This document shows, piece by piece, positions 8,470 to 16,773 of a stretch of 19,383 nucleotides of DNA. Numbering within the stretch: position 1 is the first letter of the stretch; each line of letters opens with the position of its first letter. Origin of the DNA: CAZQKL01 sp964593895 [NCBI: uncultured bacterium] (GTDB taxonomy: Bacteria; DYJV01); NCBI GenBank assembly GCA_964593895.1, contig CAZQKL010000033.1, positions 1 through 19,383 of the forward strand. The letters run 5' to 3'. A program made the translations under genes and the position numbers. A model generated the notes under the pieces. The model searched no databases and had not been told where the DNA came from. It was given only the letters and a program-made list of their open reading frames with translations.

Positions 8470-11400
8470 TTATTTTCCTCCCTTGCTAAATTTTTTGCAT
8501 CTTCCATTAGTTCTCCTATATCTAAAATTAATGATACTCTACCATTACCTAAAATTGTTGCTCCTGCTATGCCTTTAACTTTTTTCAATAAATTACCAAG
8601 AGATTTTATAACAACTTCCTGCTGGGTTATTAATCTATCAACAATAAGCCCAAGCTTCTGCTCAGCCAATCCTACAATTACAACATAAAATTTATTTGTC
8701 AATTCTTCTTCAAGTTCATTATTGTATGACAATGATTGAGACTTTTTCTTTTCCTCTAATCTAAAAATATCTTTTAGCCTTGTTATAGGCAAAACTGAAT
8801 CTCTCAATGAAATCATTTCATATCCTTCTATCACCTGAATATCATCTTTTGAAATTCTAATTGTTTCAATAATTGATGGAAGTGGAATTGCAAAAATTTC
8901 TGTATCAACCTGAACCATTAATACCTGAATTATAGCCAATGTTAATGGTAATTTAATAATTACTTTTGTGCCTTTTCCAACTTCTGATTCAATATCAACA
9001 ATACCTTTAAGTTTTGTGATATTTTTCTTAACTACATCCATTCCAACTCCACGACCACTAATGTTTGTAACCTTTTCAGCTGTGGAAAATCCAGGTTCAA
9101 ATATTAAATTTAGGATTTCTTTTTTTGTTAAAACATCATCTTCACTAATTAAACCTCTTTCAATAGCTTTTCTTCTAACTTTTTCAGGGTCAATTCCTCT
9201 TCCGTCATCTTCAATAGTAATTACAATATGATTACCTTCATGATAAGCTGTAAGTCTAATTGTTCCAACTCTTGGTTTGCCTATTTTTTCTCTTTCATCA
9301 GGAGGTTCAATCCCATGGTCAACAGCATTTCTTATTAAATGAACAAGTGGGTCTGAAATTTCTTCTACCAAAGTTTTATCAAGTTCTGTTTCCTGTCCAT
9401 ATATTTCTAAATTAATCTCTTTTCCTGTTTCTTTTGCAAGGTCTCTAACTATTCTTGGATATTTATTAAAGGTGTTACCAATAGGAACCATACGAACACT
9501 CATTATAACTTCTTGAATTTCATTCATGTGTCTTCCAAAGATTTGATTTGTCTCATTTAATTGATTAACAAGAGGGTCTTGAGGATACTTCTCTTTTAAT
9601 TCCTGACAAATTTGCGCAAATCTTGTTCTATCAATTACAAATTCACCAACAAGATTTAGTAATTTATCAAGTCTTTCTATATCAACTCTAATTGTGTGAG
9701 AACCAAGTTTTTTAGATTTTGTTTGTTTTTGTTGAGAAGTTTGCTGGGTTGTTGTAGTTGTGGCAGGTTTTGTTTTAGAAGGCTGTGGAGTAACTGCAGG
9801 TTTTGGCTTTTCTTCTTTTTTTGGCTTTTCAGCTTCCTTTTTAGGTTCTTGTTTTTTGGTTTCAACTTTTTTGTAAGTTAATTTTAAAGTATCTTCAAAC
9901 CCAGAAAGCATTTTTTTGGCGTCATCAAAGCTTAAATCTGATGAAATTAAAACTTTAAGTGAAATATAAAACTTATCAATTTCATATTTATCAAGTAAAG
10001 GAACTTTTGAAATATCTGGATATGTGCTTATATGGTCTCCAACAATTTCAAGACCTGTGAAAAATCCTTCAAATGGTTTAAAAGTAGTTTTTAAAATATC
10101 TTCAGGATATTCAACTGTAAGTTCAATTATTGTTTTCCCTTTTGATAAATCCTCTTTGAGCTTATTTATCTCATCTTCAGTTAAAACAGAATAGAAATTT
10201 TCATCAATATCTATATCAAGTTTTTCAATTTTTACTTCTTCAATTTCTCCTTTCTCTTTTGGTTCTGCCTTTACAGCTATTTCTTCTCCTTTTGCAAGCT
10301 TATTTAATTTTTCTGTGATTGGCATATAATTTTGGTCAATTATTCCTTCACTTCTTAATTTTTCAAGCATCTCTTTTAATAAATCTACCCCTTCAAAAAA
10401 AGTATCCATAATTTCTTCATTAATCTTTAAAGTGCCTTTCCTTAAATTATCAAATAAATTTTCCATTGCATGCGTAAGTTTAACTATTGGTTCAAATCCA
10501 AACATTGAAGAAGCACCTTTAATTGTGTGAGCAACTCTAAATATTGAGTTTAAAATTTCTATATCTTCAGGATTCTTTTCAAGTTCAAGTAAATCCATAT
10601 CAAGCTTTTCAATTAACTCATCAACTTCCTCAAAAAATTCTTCAACTATGCTTTCATCAAATCCTGTGTCTTCTAATCTAAAAATTTCACTCATAGTTTC
10701 TACCTCTTCTTGTTTTTCTTTTTCTTCAACAATTTCTTTTTGAGGTTCAAGTCTTTCTTTTGCTTTTGATGATTTTCTTAATAATTTTATTTCATCAAAA
10801 AAATTATCTTTTATCTCATCATAATCTTTTTCACTTGAAAATATGAATTTTACAAAAATAGTATCTTTTTTGCTTTGAGCTATCTCATCATATTCAGGTC
10901 TAAATAAAATTAATTCACCAACTTTTTCAATATCTGAAAAAATAGGCAATTTATAAAATTTTTCCTCAGATATTCCACCAGAAACTTCTTTTATAACCAT
11001 ATATATAAATTTGTCATTTTCTATGGCATTTTTTAATAATTGAACTTCTATCTCTTTTAATTTTAAATCTTCAATTGGAATTTCAAAATCTAAAAAATCT
11101 AAGTTTGCTTCTTCTTCAATTTTGGTATCTTCGGAGGATGTCACTTCTCCAGTTGCTAATCTCCTTAATTTATTCACCAAATCTTCAGGGTAAATGTCAG
11201 TTTGACCTTTTGATTTTATATCTTCTATTTGTTGAGTTAAAACATCAAGAGCTTCAAAAAAAGTATCAACAATTTCAGTGGTTAAGGGTATATTGCCTTG
11301 CCTTATTTCTCCCATTAAATCTTCCATTGCATGGGTAAGTTTTTGAATATTTTCAAAACCAAGCATTCCAGCAAGGCCTTTAATAGTATGAGCTGCTCTG

Positions 11401-11546
11401 AAAATAGCATTTACCCTTTCTTGTGACACTTCACTTGTTTCTTTAAATTCCTTTTCAAGCTCAAGTAGATTTGAATTAATTGTATTAATATGTTCTTCTG
11501 CTTCTGAAATAAATTCCTCTAAAAATTCCATAAAATCTTCACTCAT
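8466..11546 (-). CDS. cheA: Chemotaxis histidine kinase CheA with two Hpt modules
   Basis: 1026 residues, much longer than E. coli CheA (654). Order: Hpt1 (about 5-125, phosphorylated His53 in AAHTIKGLAGMLGF); alpha/beta spacer 155-258; Hpt2 (about 295-415, His340 in AHTIKGASSMFGF); second alpha/beta spacer 448-560; a Lys/Pro/Gln/Thr-rich linker 563-612; P3 dimerisation helices from about 618 (RVDIERLDKLLNLVGEFVID); HATPase domain with N box HLIRNAVDHGIEPPDE (736-751), G1 DDGRGID (780-786) and G2 GRGVGMD (831-837); then a CheW-like P5 domain (about 865-1015). The spacers may be CheY/CheB-binding P2 domains, making this a duplicated Hpt-P2 unit. No receiver domain is fused. It autophosphorylates under receptor control and passes phosphate to response regulators, none of which are in the window. 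The start overlaps or abuts the pgi stop. Confidence 0.96.
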   Translation of the reverse strand: MSEDFMEFLEEFISEAEEHINTINSNLLELEKEFKETSEVSQERVNAIFRAAHTIKGLAGMLGFENIQKLTHAMEDLMGEIRQGNIPLTTEIVDTFFEALDVLTQQIEDIKSKGQTDIYPEDLVNKLRRLATGEVTSSEDTKIEEEANLDFLDFEIPIEDLKLKEIEVQLLKNAIENDKFIYMVIKEVSGGISEEKFYKLPIFSDIEKVGELILFRPEYDEIAQSKKDTIFVKFIFSSEKDYDEIKDNFFDEIKLLRKSSKAKERLEPQKEIVEEKEKQEEVETMSEIFRLEDTGFDESIVEEFFEEVDELIEKLDMDLLELEKNPEDIEILNSIFRVAHTIKGASSMFGFEPIVKLTHAMENLFDNLRKGTLKINEEIMDTFFEGVDLLKEMLEKLRSEGIIDQNYMPITEKLNKLAKGEEIAVKAEPKEKGEIEEVKIEKLDIDIDENFYSVLTEDEINKLKEDLSKGKTIIELTVEYPEDILKTTFKPFEGFFTGLEIVGDHISTYPDISKVPLLDKYEIDKFYISLKVLISSDLSFDDAKKMLSGFEDTLKLTYKKVETKKQEPKKEAEKPKKEEKPKPAVTPQPSKTKPATTTTTQQTSQQKQTKSKKLGSHTIRVDIERLDKLLNLVGEFVIDRTRFAQICQELKEKYPQDPLVNQLNETNQIFGRHMNEIQEVIMSVRMVPIGNTFNKYPRIVRDLAKETGKEINLEIYGQETELDKTLVEEISDPLVHLIRNAVDHGIEPPDEREKIGKPRVGTIRLTAYHEGNHIVITIEDDGRGIDPEKVRRKAIERGLISEDDVLTKKEILNLIFEPGFSTAEKVTNISGRGVGMDVVKKNITKLKGIVDIESEVGKGTKVIIKLPLTLAIIQVLMVQVDTEIFAIPLPSIIETIRISKDDIQVIEGYEMISLRDSVLPITRLKDIFRLEEKKKSQSLSYNNELEEELTNKFYVVIVGLAEQKLGLIVDRLITQQEVVIKSLGNLLKKVKGIAGATILGNGRVSLILDIGELMEDAKNLAREENK

Positions 11547-11549
11547 TTT

Positions 11550-12872
11550 TTAACCCTTTAAGATAAATTTATCACTTAATTTTTCTTTAAATTTGTAAAA
11601 TTCTTTCTTTTTATTTTCATAACCTTTTTTTCCCATTAATCCATAAGTAAAATTTTTCCCTTCCTCCACTCCCGGTTGGTCAAATGGATTAATGTTAAAT
11701 AAAAATCCCGTAAATACTGTTTGAAGTTCAAAAAATAGAATTAATTCCCCCATTGTGAATTCATTTAACTTATCTATTTTAATTGTATAATTCAATTTCC
11801 CTTTCTTTGCAAGAGCAATTTTCACAGATTCAAATTCTGTTTTAAATAATTGATTTAAAGATTTTCCATATAAAAATTCAAAATCTTCATAATTTTTTAA
11901 TTCTGGGATTTTCACAATGTTTTCAAAATTTTCAATCTCAATAAATGTAATAATTTTATCATTAGGTCCATCCATAAATAATTGTAACTGAGAATGCTGG
12001 TCAGTTACCCCAATTGCTTTTACTGGAGTTGGTCCAACTTTTTCATTTTTTCCGAGGCTTTCAGCCCACAATTGTCTAAACCATTCAGCAAAATATTCAA
12101 GTTTTGATGAGTATGGCATTATAACAGAGATTTTTTTTCCATTTAGATAACTTAAATATTGAATTGCACCAGAGAGATATGATGGATTTGAAAAAATATC
12201 ATCAGATTGACAATTTTTATAGATATTTTTTGCACCTTCAATCAAATTTTCTATTGAAATTTCAGCTAAATACAATGGCACAAGACCTACTGGAGATAAA
12301 ACTGAAAATCTTCCTCCAACATTTTCTGGAACTTCAAAACTTAAAATGTTTTCATTTCTTGCAAATTTTCTTAACCCACCTTTTTCTGGGTCAGTGATAA
12401 TAATTAATCTTTCTTTATATTTTTCTTTAAAGTTTTTCTCAAGTAAATCTTTTATTATTAAAAATTGGCTAATTGTTTCTGAAGTTTTTCCAGATTTGCT
12501 TATAATGATGAATAAAGTATTAGAAATGTCAATTTTTTCAATAAAGCTTTTAAAATAATCAGGGTCAATGTTATCAATTACATTTAAATTTTTTTTATTA
12601 TTTCCACATGCTTGATAAATTGCTTTTGTTCCAAGAGCAGAACCTCCAATTCCAAAAACAACAAAATTTTTAAATTTTTCTTGAAATTCTTTTAATTTTT
12701 CATAAATTTTCTGTAAATTTTGATTTAATAATTGAATAAAACCAAGATTCCCTTTTTTTATTTTATCGTGAATATTTTTTGCTTTTTTATTTAAAATATT
12801 TAAATCGTTTAAAGATAATCCATTTTTTCCTATAATTTCATCTATTACAAAATTGTAATCAATTGTTATCAT
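11550..12872 (-). CDS. pgi: Glucose-6-phosphate isomerase
   Basis: Interconverts glucose 6-phosphate and fructose 6-phosphate in glycolysis and gluconeogenesis. The 440-residue length matches the compact Bacillus-type enzyme. Sugar-phosphate-binding SIS motifs include GIGGSALGTKAI (74-85) and ISKSGKTSET (124-133). Expected catalytic residues are present: Glu271 in WAESLGK, His293 in TDQHSQ and Lys406 in VEEGKNF. The signature around NPFDQPGVEEGKN (395-407) is clear. The ATG at 12872 lies 14 bases inside the 3' end of the upstream scaffold gene, so translation is coupled. A housekeeping sugar enzyme at the head of a chemosensory operon is unusual. It could tie sugar-phosphate supply (for example for exopolysaccharide) to the system, but co-transcription by chance is possible. 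Confidence 0.96.
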   Translation of the reverse strand: MITIDYNFVIDEIIGKNGLSLNDLNILNKKAKNIHDKIKKGNLGFIQLLNQNLQKIYEKLKEFQEKFKNFVVFGIGGSALGTKAIYQACGNNKKNLNVIDNIDPDYFKSFIEKIDISNTLFIIISKSGKTSETISQFLIIKDLLEKNFKEKYKERLIIITDPEKGGLRKFARNENILSFEVPENVGGRFSVLSPVGLVPLYLAEISIENLIEGAKNIYKNCQSDDIFSNPSYLSGAIQYLSYLNGKKISVIMPYSSKLEYFAEWFRQLWAESLGKNEKVGPTPVKAIGVTDQHSQLQLFMDGPNDKIITFIEIENFENIVKIPELKNYEDFEFLYGKSLNQLFKTEFESVKIALAKKGKLNYTIKIDKLNEFTMGELILFFELQTVFTGFLFNINPFDQPGVEEGKNFTYGLMGKKGYENKKKEFYKFKEKLSDKFILKG

Positions 12873-13254
12873 CTTCTGCCTGTTTATAAAGTAGGTCTAA
12901 AATATAATCTTGAATAGCATTTTCAAGAGCTGATGGACCAAGAGTTGTGCAGTGAACCTTTTCTTCTGGTAATCCTCCAAGTTCCTTTAAAACATCAGAA
13001 GGTTTAACATTTATTGCTTCTCTATAATTTTTATTTTTAATCATTGAAATAAATGCATTTGTTGCAGCAATTGCAACGTGACAACCATAAACTTCTGCTT
13101 TTGCATCAACTATTATTTCATCCTCAATTTTTAGATAAAGCTTAATGTAATCAGAACAGGAAGGGTCTCCTCCAATCCCTACAGCAGTTGGATTTTCAAT
13201 TTTTCCAATATTTTCAGCTGAAATAAAATATTTTAGAAGTTTTTCTTCATCCAT
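12859..13254 (-). CDS. IscU/NifU N-terminal-type iron-sulfur cluster scaffold
   Basis: 131 residues, the length of IscU. The three cluster-ligand cysteines of the family are conserved: Cys33 in SCSD, Cys58 in YGCH and Cys102 in VHCT. The Asp (Asp35) that makes clusters labile is also present. Such proteins assemble 2Fe-2S or 4Fe-4S clusters from cysteine-desulfurase sulfur and hand them to apo-proteins. The LPPVK motif that IscU uses to contact HscA appears here as LPEEK, so it need not use an HscA-like chaperone. No IscS, IscA or HscB gene is nearby. The ATG at 13254 has no good Shine-Dalgarno. It lies just after a possible promoter, so leaderless or weak initiation is possible. First gene of the nine-gene operon. 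Confidence 0.88.
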   Translation of the reverse strand: MDEEKLLKYFISAENIGKIENPTAVGIGGDPSCSDYIKLYLKIEDEIIVDAKAEVYGCHVAIAATNAFISMIKNKNYREAINVKPSDVLKELGGLPEEKVHCTTLGPSALENAIQDYILDLLYKQAEDDNN

Positions 13255-13261
13255 GTTTCTA

Positions 13262-13290
13262 AAAATATTCTAAATTAAAGAAAAAGTCAA
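13262..13290 (-). promoter_or_regulatory. Possible sigma-70-type promoter of the nine-gene operon
   Basis: On the minus strand a TTGACT (13290-13285) is followed after 17 bases by TATTTT (13267-13262), a 5/6 match to the -35 and 4/6 to the -10 consensus. Transcription would begin at about 13255, almost at the start codon, which would give a nearly leaderless message. In AT-rich DNA such matches arise easily. No GG-N10-GC sigma-54 signature is found in the 81-base divergent gap. Confidence 0.3.
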
Positions 13291-13335
13291 TTTTTTTCAA
13301 TTGCACAAATGAATTTTTTTTGTTAAAAAAATTTT

Positions 13336-14253
13336 ATGAATATTTTTGATTTAAAAGAAATCATAACATTTTGCAAAGTTGTTGAATTAAAAAGCTTTTC
13401 AGAAGCTGCAAACTATCTCTGCATAACTCAACCATCTGTAAGTCAGCATATAAGTAAATTAGAAAAAAATCTTGGGGTAACTCTTTTAAATAGAGAAGGG
13501 AAAAATCTTGAGTTAACTTATGAAGGTAAAATTTTTTATAAGAGCGCCAAAAAAATTTTAAAAGAGGTAATGAATGCTACAAGTAAAATTGAGGAGATTA
13601 AAGGGTTAAAAAGAGGAACAATAACTATTGGCGCAAGCACATTGCCTGGAGAATATATCCTTCCAGAAATAATTGGAGATTTTAGCAGGAATTATCCAGA
13701 AGTTGAGATAAATCTCCATATTAAAGATACATTTTCAATTATTGAAGAAATTATTCATTCAAATTTTGATATAGGGATTGTTGGGTCAAAGTATGAAGAA
13801 AATTCAATAGAATTTGAAAAGATTTTTGAAGATTTGATAATTCTTGTTGCAAAAGAAGATTTTAAATTTGATGAAGTAGACATCCACGAATTAAAAAATT
13901 TTAATTTTGTATTAAGAGAAATGAGTTCAGGAACACTTTTTACTGTTAATGAAGCTTTAAAAAAGTTTAAGCTTAAAATTTATGAATTGCCAAAAAAGAT
14001 AGTTGTTGATTCGTTAAACAGTCAAAAGGAGCTTATAAAATATGGAGCTGGAATTGGTTTTATAAGTGAAATTGCTGTGCGAAATGAGATAAAAAATGGA
14101 ATTTTAAAAGAAATAAAAGTTAAAGATTTAACTCCAATAAAGAGAGATTTCTTTACCATTAGAAAGAAAAAAAGCACATTATCTAAAATAGCAGAAAAGT
14201 TTTACGAAAAATTGTTGAATTTTAGAAAAAGTTATTATAATTCTCACACATAA
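13336..14253 (+). CDS. LysR-family transcriptional regulator
   Basis: 305 residues, standard LysR length. The N-terminal winged helix-turn-helix is residues 1-62 (KSFSEAANYLCITQPSVSQH, 19-38, then ISKLEKNLGVTLLNR). The effector-binding domain follows from about 90 (GTITIGASTLPGEYILPEII), with two periplasmic-binding-like halves. The overall look is nearest to the CysB/CysL or CbbR-like group; the co-inducer cannot be told from sequence. It is divergent from the nine-gene operon across 81 bases and 21 bases upstream of hisI. It could therefore regulate either side or itself, and is probably transcribed with hisI-hisG. Confidence 0.94.
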   Translation: MNIFDLKEIITFCKVVELKSFSEAANYLCITQPSVSQHISKLEKNLGVTLLNREGKNLELTYEGKIFYKSAKKILKEVMNATSKIEEIKGLKRGTITIGASTLPGEYILPEIIGDFSRNYPEVEINLHIKDTFSIIEEIIHSNFDIGIVGSKYEENSIEFEKIFEDLIILVAKEDFKFDEVDIHELKNFNFVLREMSSGTLFTVNEALKKFKLKIYELPKKIVVDSLNSQKELIKYGAGIGFISEIAVRNEIKNGILKEIKVKDLTPIKRDFFTIRKKKSTLSKIAEKFYEKLLNFRKSYYNSHT

Positions 14254-14274
14254 ATTTACTCATGGAGTTTAAAA

Positions 14275-14670
14275 ATGGTAGAAATGGATTTTTCAAAAAA
14301 TAATGGATTAATCACAGCTATAGCCCAAGACTGGAAAACTGGTGAAATTTTAATGGTAGCTTTTATGAATAAAGAAGCATTTGAAGAAACTGTCAGGACA
14401 AAAAGAGCATGCTACTGGAGTCGTTCAAGAAAAAAATTGTGGAGAAAAGGTGAAGAATCAGGAAATTATCAGGAAGTAAAAGAAATTTTAATAGATTGCG
14501 ATAGAGATGCTGTTGTTTTAAAAGTAAATCAAATTGGTGGAGCAGCTTGTCACACAGGTTACAATTCATGTTTTTTTACAAAGCTTGATGAAAATGGAGA
14601 ACCTTTTATTTTTAAAAAAGAGAAAGTTTTTGACCCTGAAAAAGTGTATAAAAAAGGAGACAACAAATGA
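14275..14670 (+). CDS. hisI: Phosphoribosyl-AMP cyclohydrolase
   Basis: Hydrolyses phosphoribosyl-AMP to ProFAR, the third step of histidine synthesis. 131 residues, the stand-alone enzyme without the fused PR-ATP pyrophosphatase domain (HisE). Zinc ligands are conserved as Cys75 (within DCDRDA), Cys92 (AACHTG) and Cys99 (SCFF). Asp74, Asp76 and Asp78 of DCDRD should bind magnesium. The motif [19 protein letters not shown] (46-64) is a family signature. A GGAG at 14264-14267 lies 7 bases before the ATG. The stop overlaps the hisG start as ATGA. HisE is not in the window. Confidence 0.96.
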   Translation: MVEMDFSKNNGLITAIAQDWKTGEILMVAFMNKEAFEETVRTKRACYWSRSRKKLWRKGEESGNYQEVKEILIDCDRDAVVLKVNQIGGAACHTGYNSCFFTKLDENGEPFIFKKEKVFDPEKVYKKGDNK

Positions 14671-15533
14671 AGTTAAAATTAGGTATACCAAAAGGTTCAT
14701 TACAAGAAGCAACAATTGACCTTTTTTACAATGCAGGATACAAAATTACAGTTTCACCTCGTTCATACTTTCCCTCAATTGATGATGATGAAATTGAATG
14801 TATGTTAATTAGAGCTCAGGAAATGGCAAGGTATGTTGAATCTGGAGTTTTAGATGCTGGAATTACAGGACACGACTGGGTTGTTGAAAATGATGCTGAT
14901 GTGATAGAATTAAAGGAATTTGAATATGCAAAAGCAACTCTTAATAAAATTAGATGGGTTCTTGCTGTTCCAGAAAACTCTCCAATCCAGAGTGTTTATG
15001 ACCTTGAAGGGAAAATAATTTCAACAGAAGTTGTTAACATTACAAAGAAATACCTTGAAAAACATGGAGTAAATGCAAAAGTGGAATTTTCTTACGGAGC
15101 AACAGAGGTAAAGGTTCCACATCTTGCTGATGCAATTGTAGAGATTACAGAAACAGGTTCATCTTTAAGGGCAAATAGATTAAGAATTGTAGATACTGTG
15201 CTTGAGACAACAACTGTGTTTATAGTAAATAAAGAGTCTTATAAAGATGAATGGAAAAGGCATAAAATAAATAGACTTTTAATTATGCTTGAAGGAGCAT
15301 TGAATGCAAAAACAAGAGTTGGACTTATGATGAATGCTCCAAAATCAAATCTTTCAAAAATTTTAGCTCTTTTTCCAGATAAAACTCCAACAATTTCACA
15401 ATTAACTGATGAAAACTGGGTTGATATTCTTGTGATTTTTAGAAAAGAAAGAGTAAGAGAGTTAATACCAAAACTAAAAGAACTTGGAGTTAATTCAATT
15501 GTAGAATTCCCATTAAACAAATTTATAGAATAA
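14667..15533 (+). CDS. hisG: ATP phosphoribosyltransferase, long form
   Basis: Catalyses the first, committed step of histidine synthesis, joining ATP and PRPP. At 288 residues it is the long HisG type, with two catalytic subdomains and a C-terminal ACT-like domain (about 215-288) that mediates histidine feedback, so no separate HisZ subunit is needed. Visible motifs are [12 protein letters not shown] (4-15) and the PRPP loop region [20 protein letters not shown]. The start overlaps the hisI stop. The stop codon lies directly in front of a strong terminator. Confidence 0.95.
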   Translation: MKLKLGIPKGSLQEATIDLFYNAGYKITVSPRSYFPSIDDDEIECMLIRAQEMARYVESGVLDAGITGHDWVVENDADVIELKEFEYAKATLNKIRWVLAVPENSPIQSVYDLEGKIISTEVVNITKKYLEKHGVNAKVEFSYGATEVKVPHLADAIVEITETGSSLRANRLRIVDTVLETTTVFIVNKESYKDEWKRHKINRLLIMLEGALNAKTRVGLMMNAPKSNLSKILALFPDKTPTISQLTDENWVDILVIFRKERVRELIPKLKELGVNSIVEFPLNKFIE

Positions 15534-15563
15534 AAAAAGTCCCGCAAAAAGCGGGACTTTTTT
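15533..15563. terminator. Bidirectional intrinsic terminator between hisG and the thiolase gene
   Basis: A perfect 13-base-pair stem with loop AAAAA: the GC-rich core GTCCCGC (15539-15545) pairs with GCGGGAC (15551-15557), flanked by A and T runs that act as the U-tract in either direction. It overlaps the end of the hisG stop codon (15531-15533) and part of the thiolase stop (15562-15564), so both convergent transcripts end here. Confidence 0.95.
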
Positions 15564-16752
15564 ATTCCACTTTTACAATTAAACTTGCACCAGTATCACC
15601 TGCAGCACAACCTGTGAATAATCCATAACCACCGCCTTTCATCACAAGTTCTTCAATCATTTCAATAATTAATCTTCCAGCTGTAGGACCTTGAGGGTGT
15701 CCATAAATTAGAGATGAACCGTAATTATTCATTTTATCAAGAGGAACATTAAAATGTTTGGAAAAATAAATATCATTTACAGCAAATGGATTGTGAGTTT
15801 TTATAACTTTTATATCATCAATTTTCAAATTTGCATTTTTTAAAGCCATTTCAGCAGCTGGAACAGGAGCTTTTGCCATACAACCTTTTTCAACTCTTGA
15901 ATAACCGTATGAAATAATCTGTATTGTGATATTTTTATCTTCACTTAAATCTTTTGCTTTATCTTTTGTTGTAACAATTATTGCGCAATTTCCATCAGCA
16001 GGATGGGTTTGGGCACCAAATGAGTGCACACCTCCAGGTAAAACTGGTTTTAGTTTGGCAAGTCCTTCTTTTGTTGAAGGAATTATTCCCTGGTCTTCTT
16101 CAATAACTTTCACTTCTTTTTTGCTTACTTTAACTTCAACTGGGAAAAAGTATCTTTTTTGAAACTCTCTATCATTTTTTAAAGCATCAAGATATTGATT
16201 GTATCTTAAAAGAGTTACTTCATCACAGTCTTCTTTGGTTACCCCAATTTCTTTTGCCACTCTTTCTGCTGTTTCAATCATTGCATTTTTTGCATAAGGG
16301 TCATTGTTAAAATTATCCATTAGCCAGTTTTCATGGATAACTTCTCCACCAGGACCTAATGGATTTGGCCAGACAATATGAGGCCCATTTGAGCATCTAT
16401 CAGTCATTAAATTAAAAACATACTGCATCTGACCTGTTTCAAGCCCAACTGCTGAATAATATAGACATGTAGTTGAAGTTGAGCAAGCCTGAGAAACATT
16501 GCAACCAGGAATGTGTTCAGCTCCAATTAAAGCAGCTGCCCAAGGTGCACCGTAAAATGCCTGTTTTTGGTGAATTGTAAAACCAAGATAGAGGTAATCA
16601 AACTCTTTTGGATTAATCCCCTTTTTTTCAATCCATCTTTTTGCAGTTTGAGCTCCAAATACAATAGAATGTTCATTTTGCAAATCCATTTGCCATTTTG
16701 AGAATGGTGAAGAATAGTATCCCTTGTATGGAATATAAGCTTTTGTGAACAT
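15562..16752 (-). CDS. Thiolase-family protein (acetyl-CoA acetyltransferase-like)
   Basis: 396 residues from the ATG at 16752, which is preferred over the TTG at 16755 because AAGGAGG (16759-16765) is 6 bases upstream of it. Thiolases split or form beta-ketoacyl-CoA. The nucleophile is Cys90 in SQACSTST. His352 is in GHPQGPTAGR and the second active-site Cys382 is in TGCAAGDTG. The usual NEAFA motif reads HNPFAVND (320-327) and the C-terminal CxGGGxG motif is changed, so this is a divergent subfamily whose preferred substrate is unclear. It lies 21 bases downstream of an acyl-CoA ligase, which points to activation and thiolytic handling of a carboxylic acid. The 3' end shares the terminator with hisG. 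Confidence 0.88.
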   Translation of the reverse strand: MFTKAYIPYKGYYSSPFSKWQMDLQNEHSIVFGAQTAKRWIEKKGINPKEFDYLYLGFTIHQKQAFYGAPWAAALIGAEHIPGCNVSQACSTSTTCLYYSAVGLETGQMQYVFNLMTDRCSNGPHIVWPNPLGPGGEVIHENWLMDNFNNDPYAKNAMIETAERVAKEIGVTKEDCDEVTLLRYNQYLDALKNDREFQKRYFFPVEVKVSKKEVKVIEEDQGIIPSTKEGLAKLKPVLPGGVHSFGAQTHPADGNCAIIVTTKDKAKDLSEDKNITIQIISYGYSRVEKGCMAKAPVPAAEMALKNANLKIDDIKVIKTHNPFAVNDIYFSKHFNVPLDKMNNYGSSLIYGHPQGPTAGRLIIEMIEELVMKGGGYGLFTGCAAGDTGASLIVKVE

Positions 16753-16758
16753 CAAATT

Positions 16759-16765
16759 CCTCCTT
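16759..16765 (-). promoter_or_regulatory. Ribosome binding site that fixes the thiolase start
   Basis: Minus strand reads AAGGAGG, then AATTTG, then ATG at 16752. Spacing is 6 bases to the ATG but only 3 to the in-frame TTG one codon earlier, so the ATG is the start. Confidence 0.85.
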
Positions 16766-16773
16766 ATTTGATT

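Noticed and set aside
5236-13254. IscU-like, Hsp70 and J-protein as an ISC/HscA/HscB iron-sulfur system
   Set aside because: The J-protein lacks the HscB helical domain, the scaffold lacks the LPPVK contact motif, the Hsp70 lacks a lid, and no iscS, iscA or fdx is present; the genes are also separated by chemosensory genes.
13255-13335. Sigma-54 promoter in front of the nine-gene operon or the LysR gene
   Set aside because: No GG-N10-GC pattern occurs on either strand in the gap.
16753-16755. TTG start one codon before the thiolase ATG
   Set aside because: Only 3 bases from the Shine-Dalgarno; the ATG has the ideal 6-base spacing.
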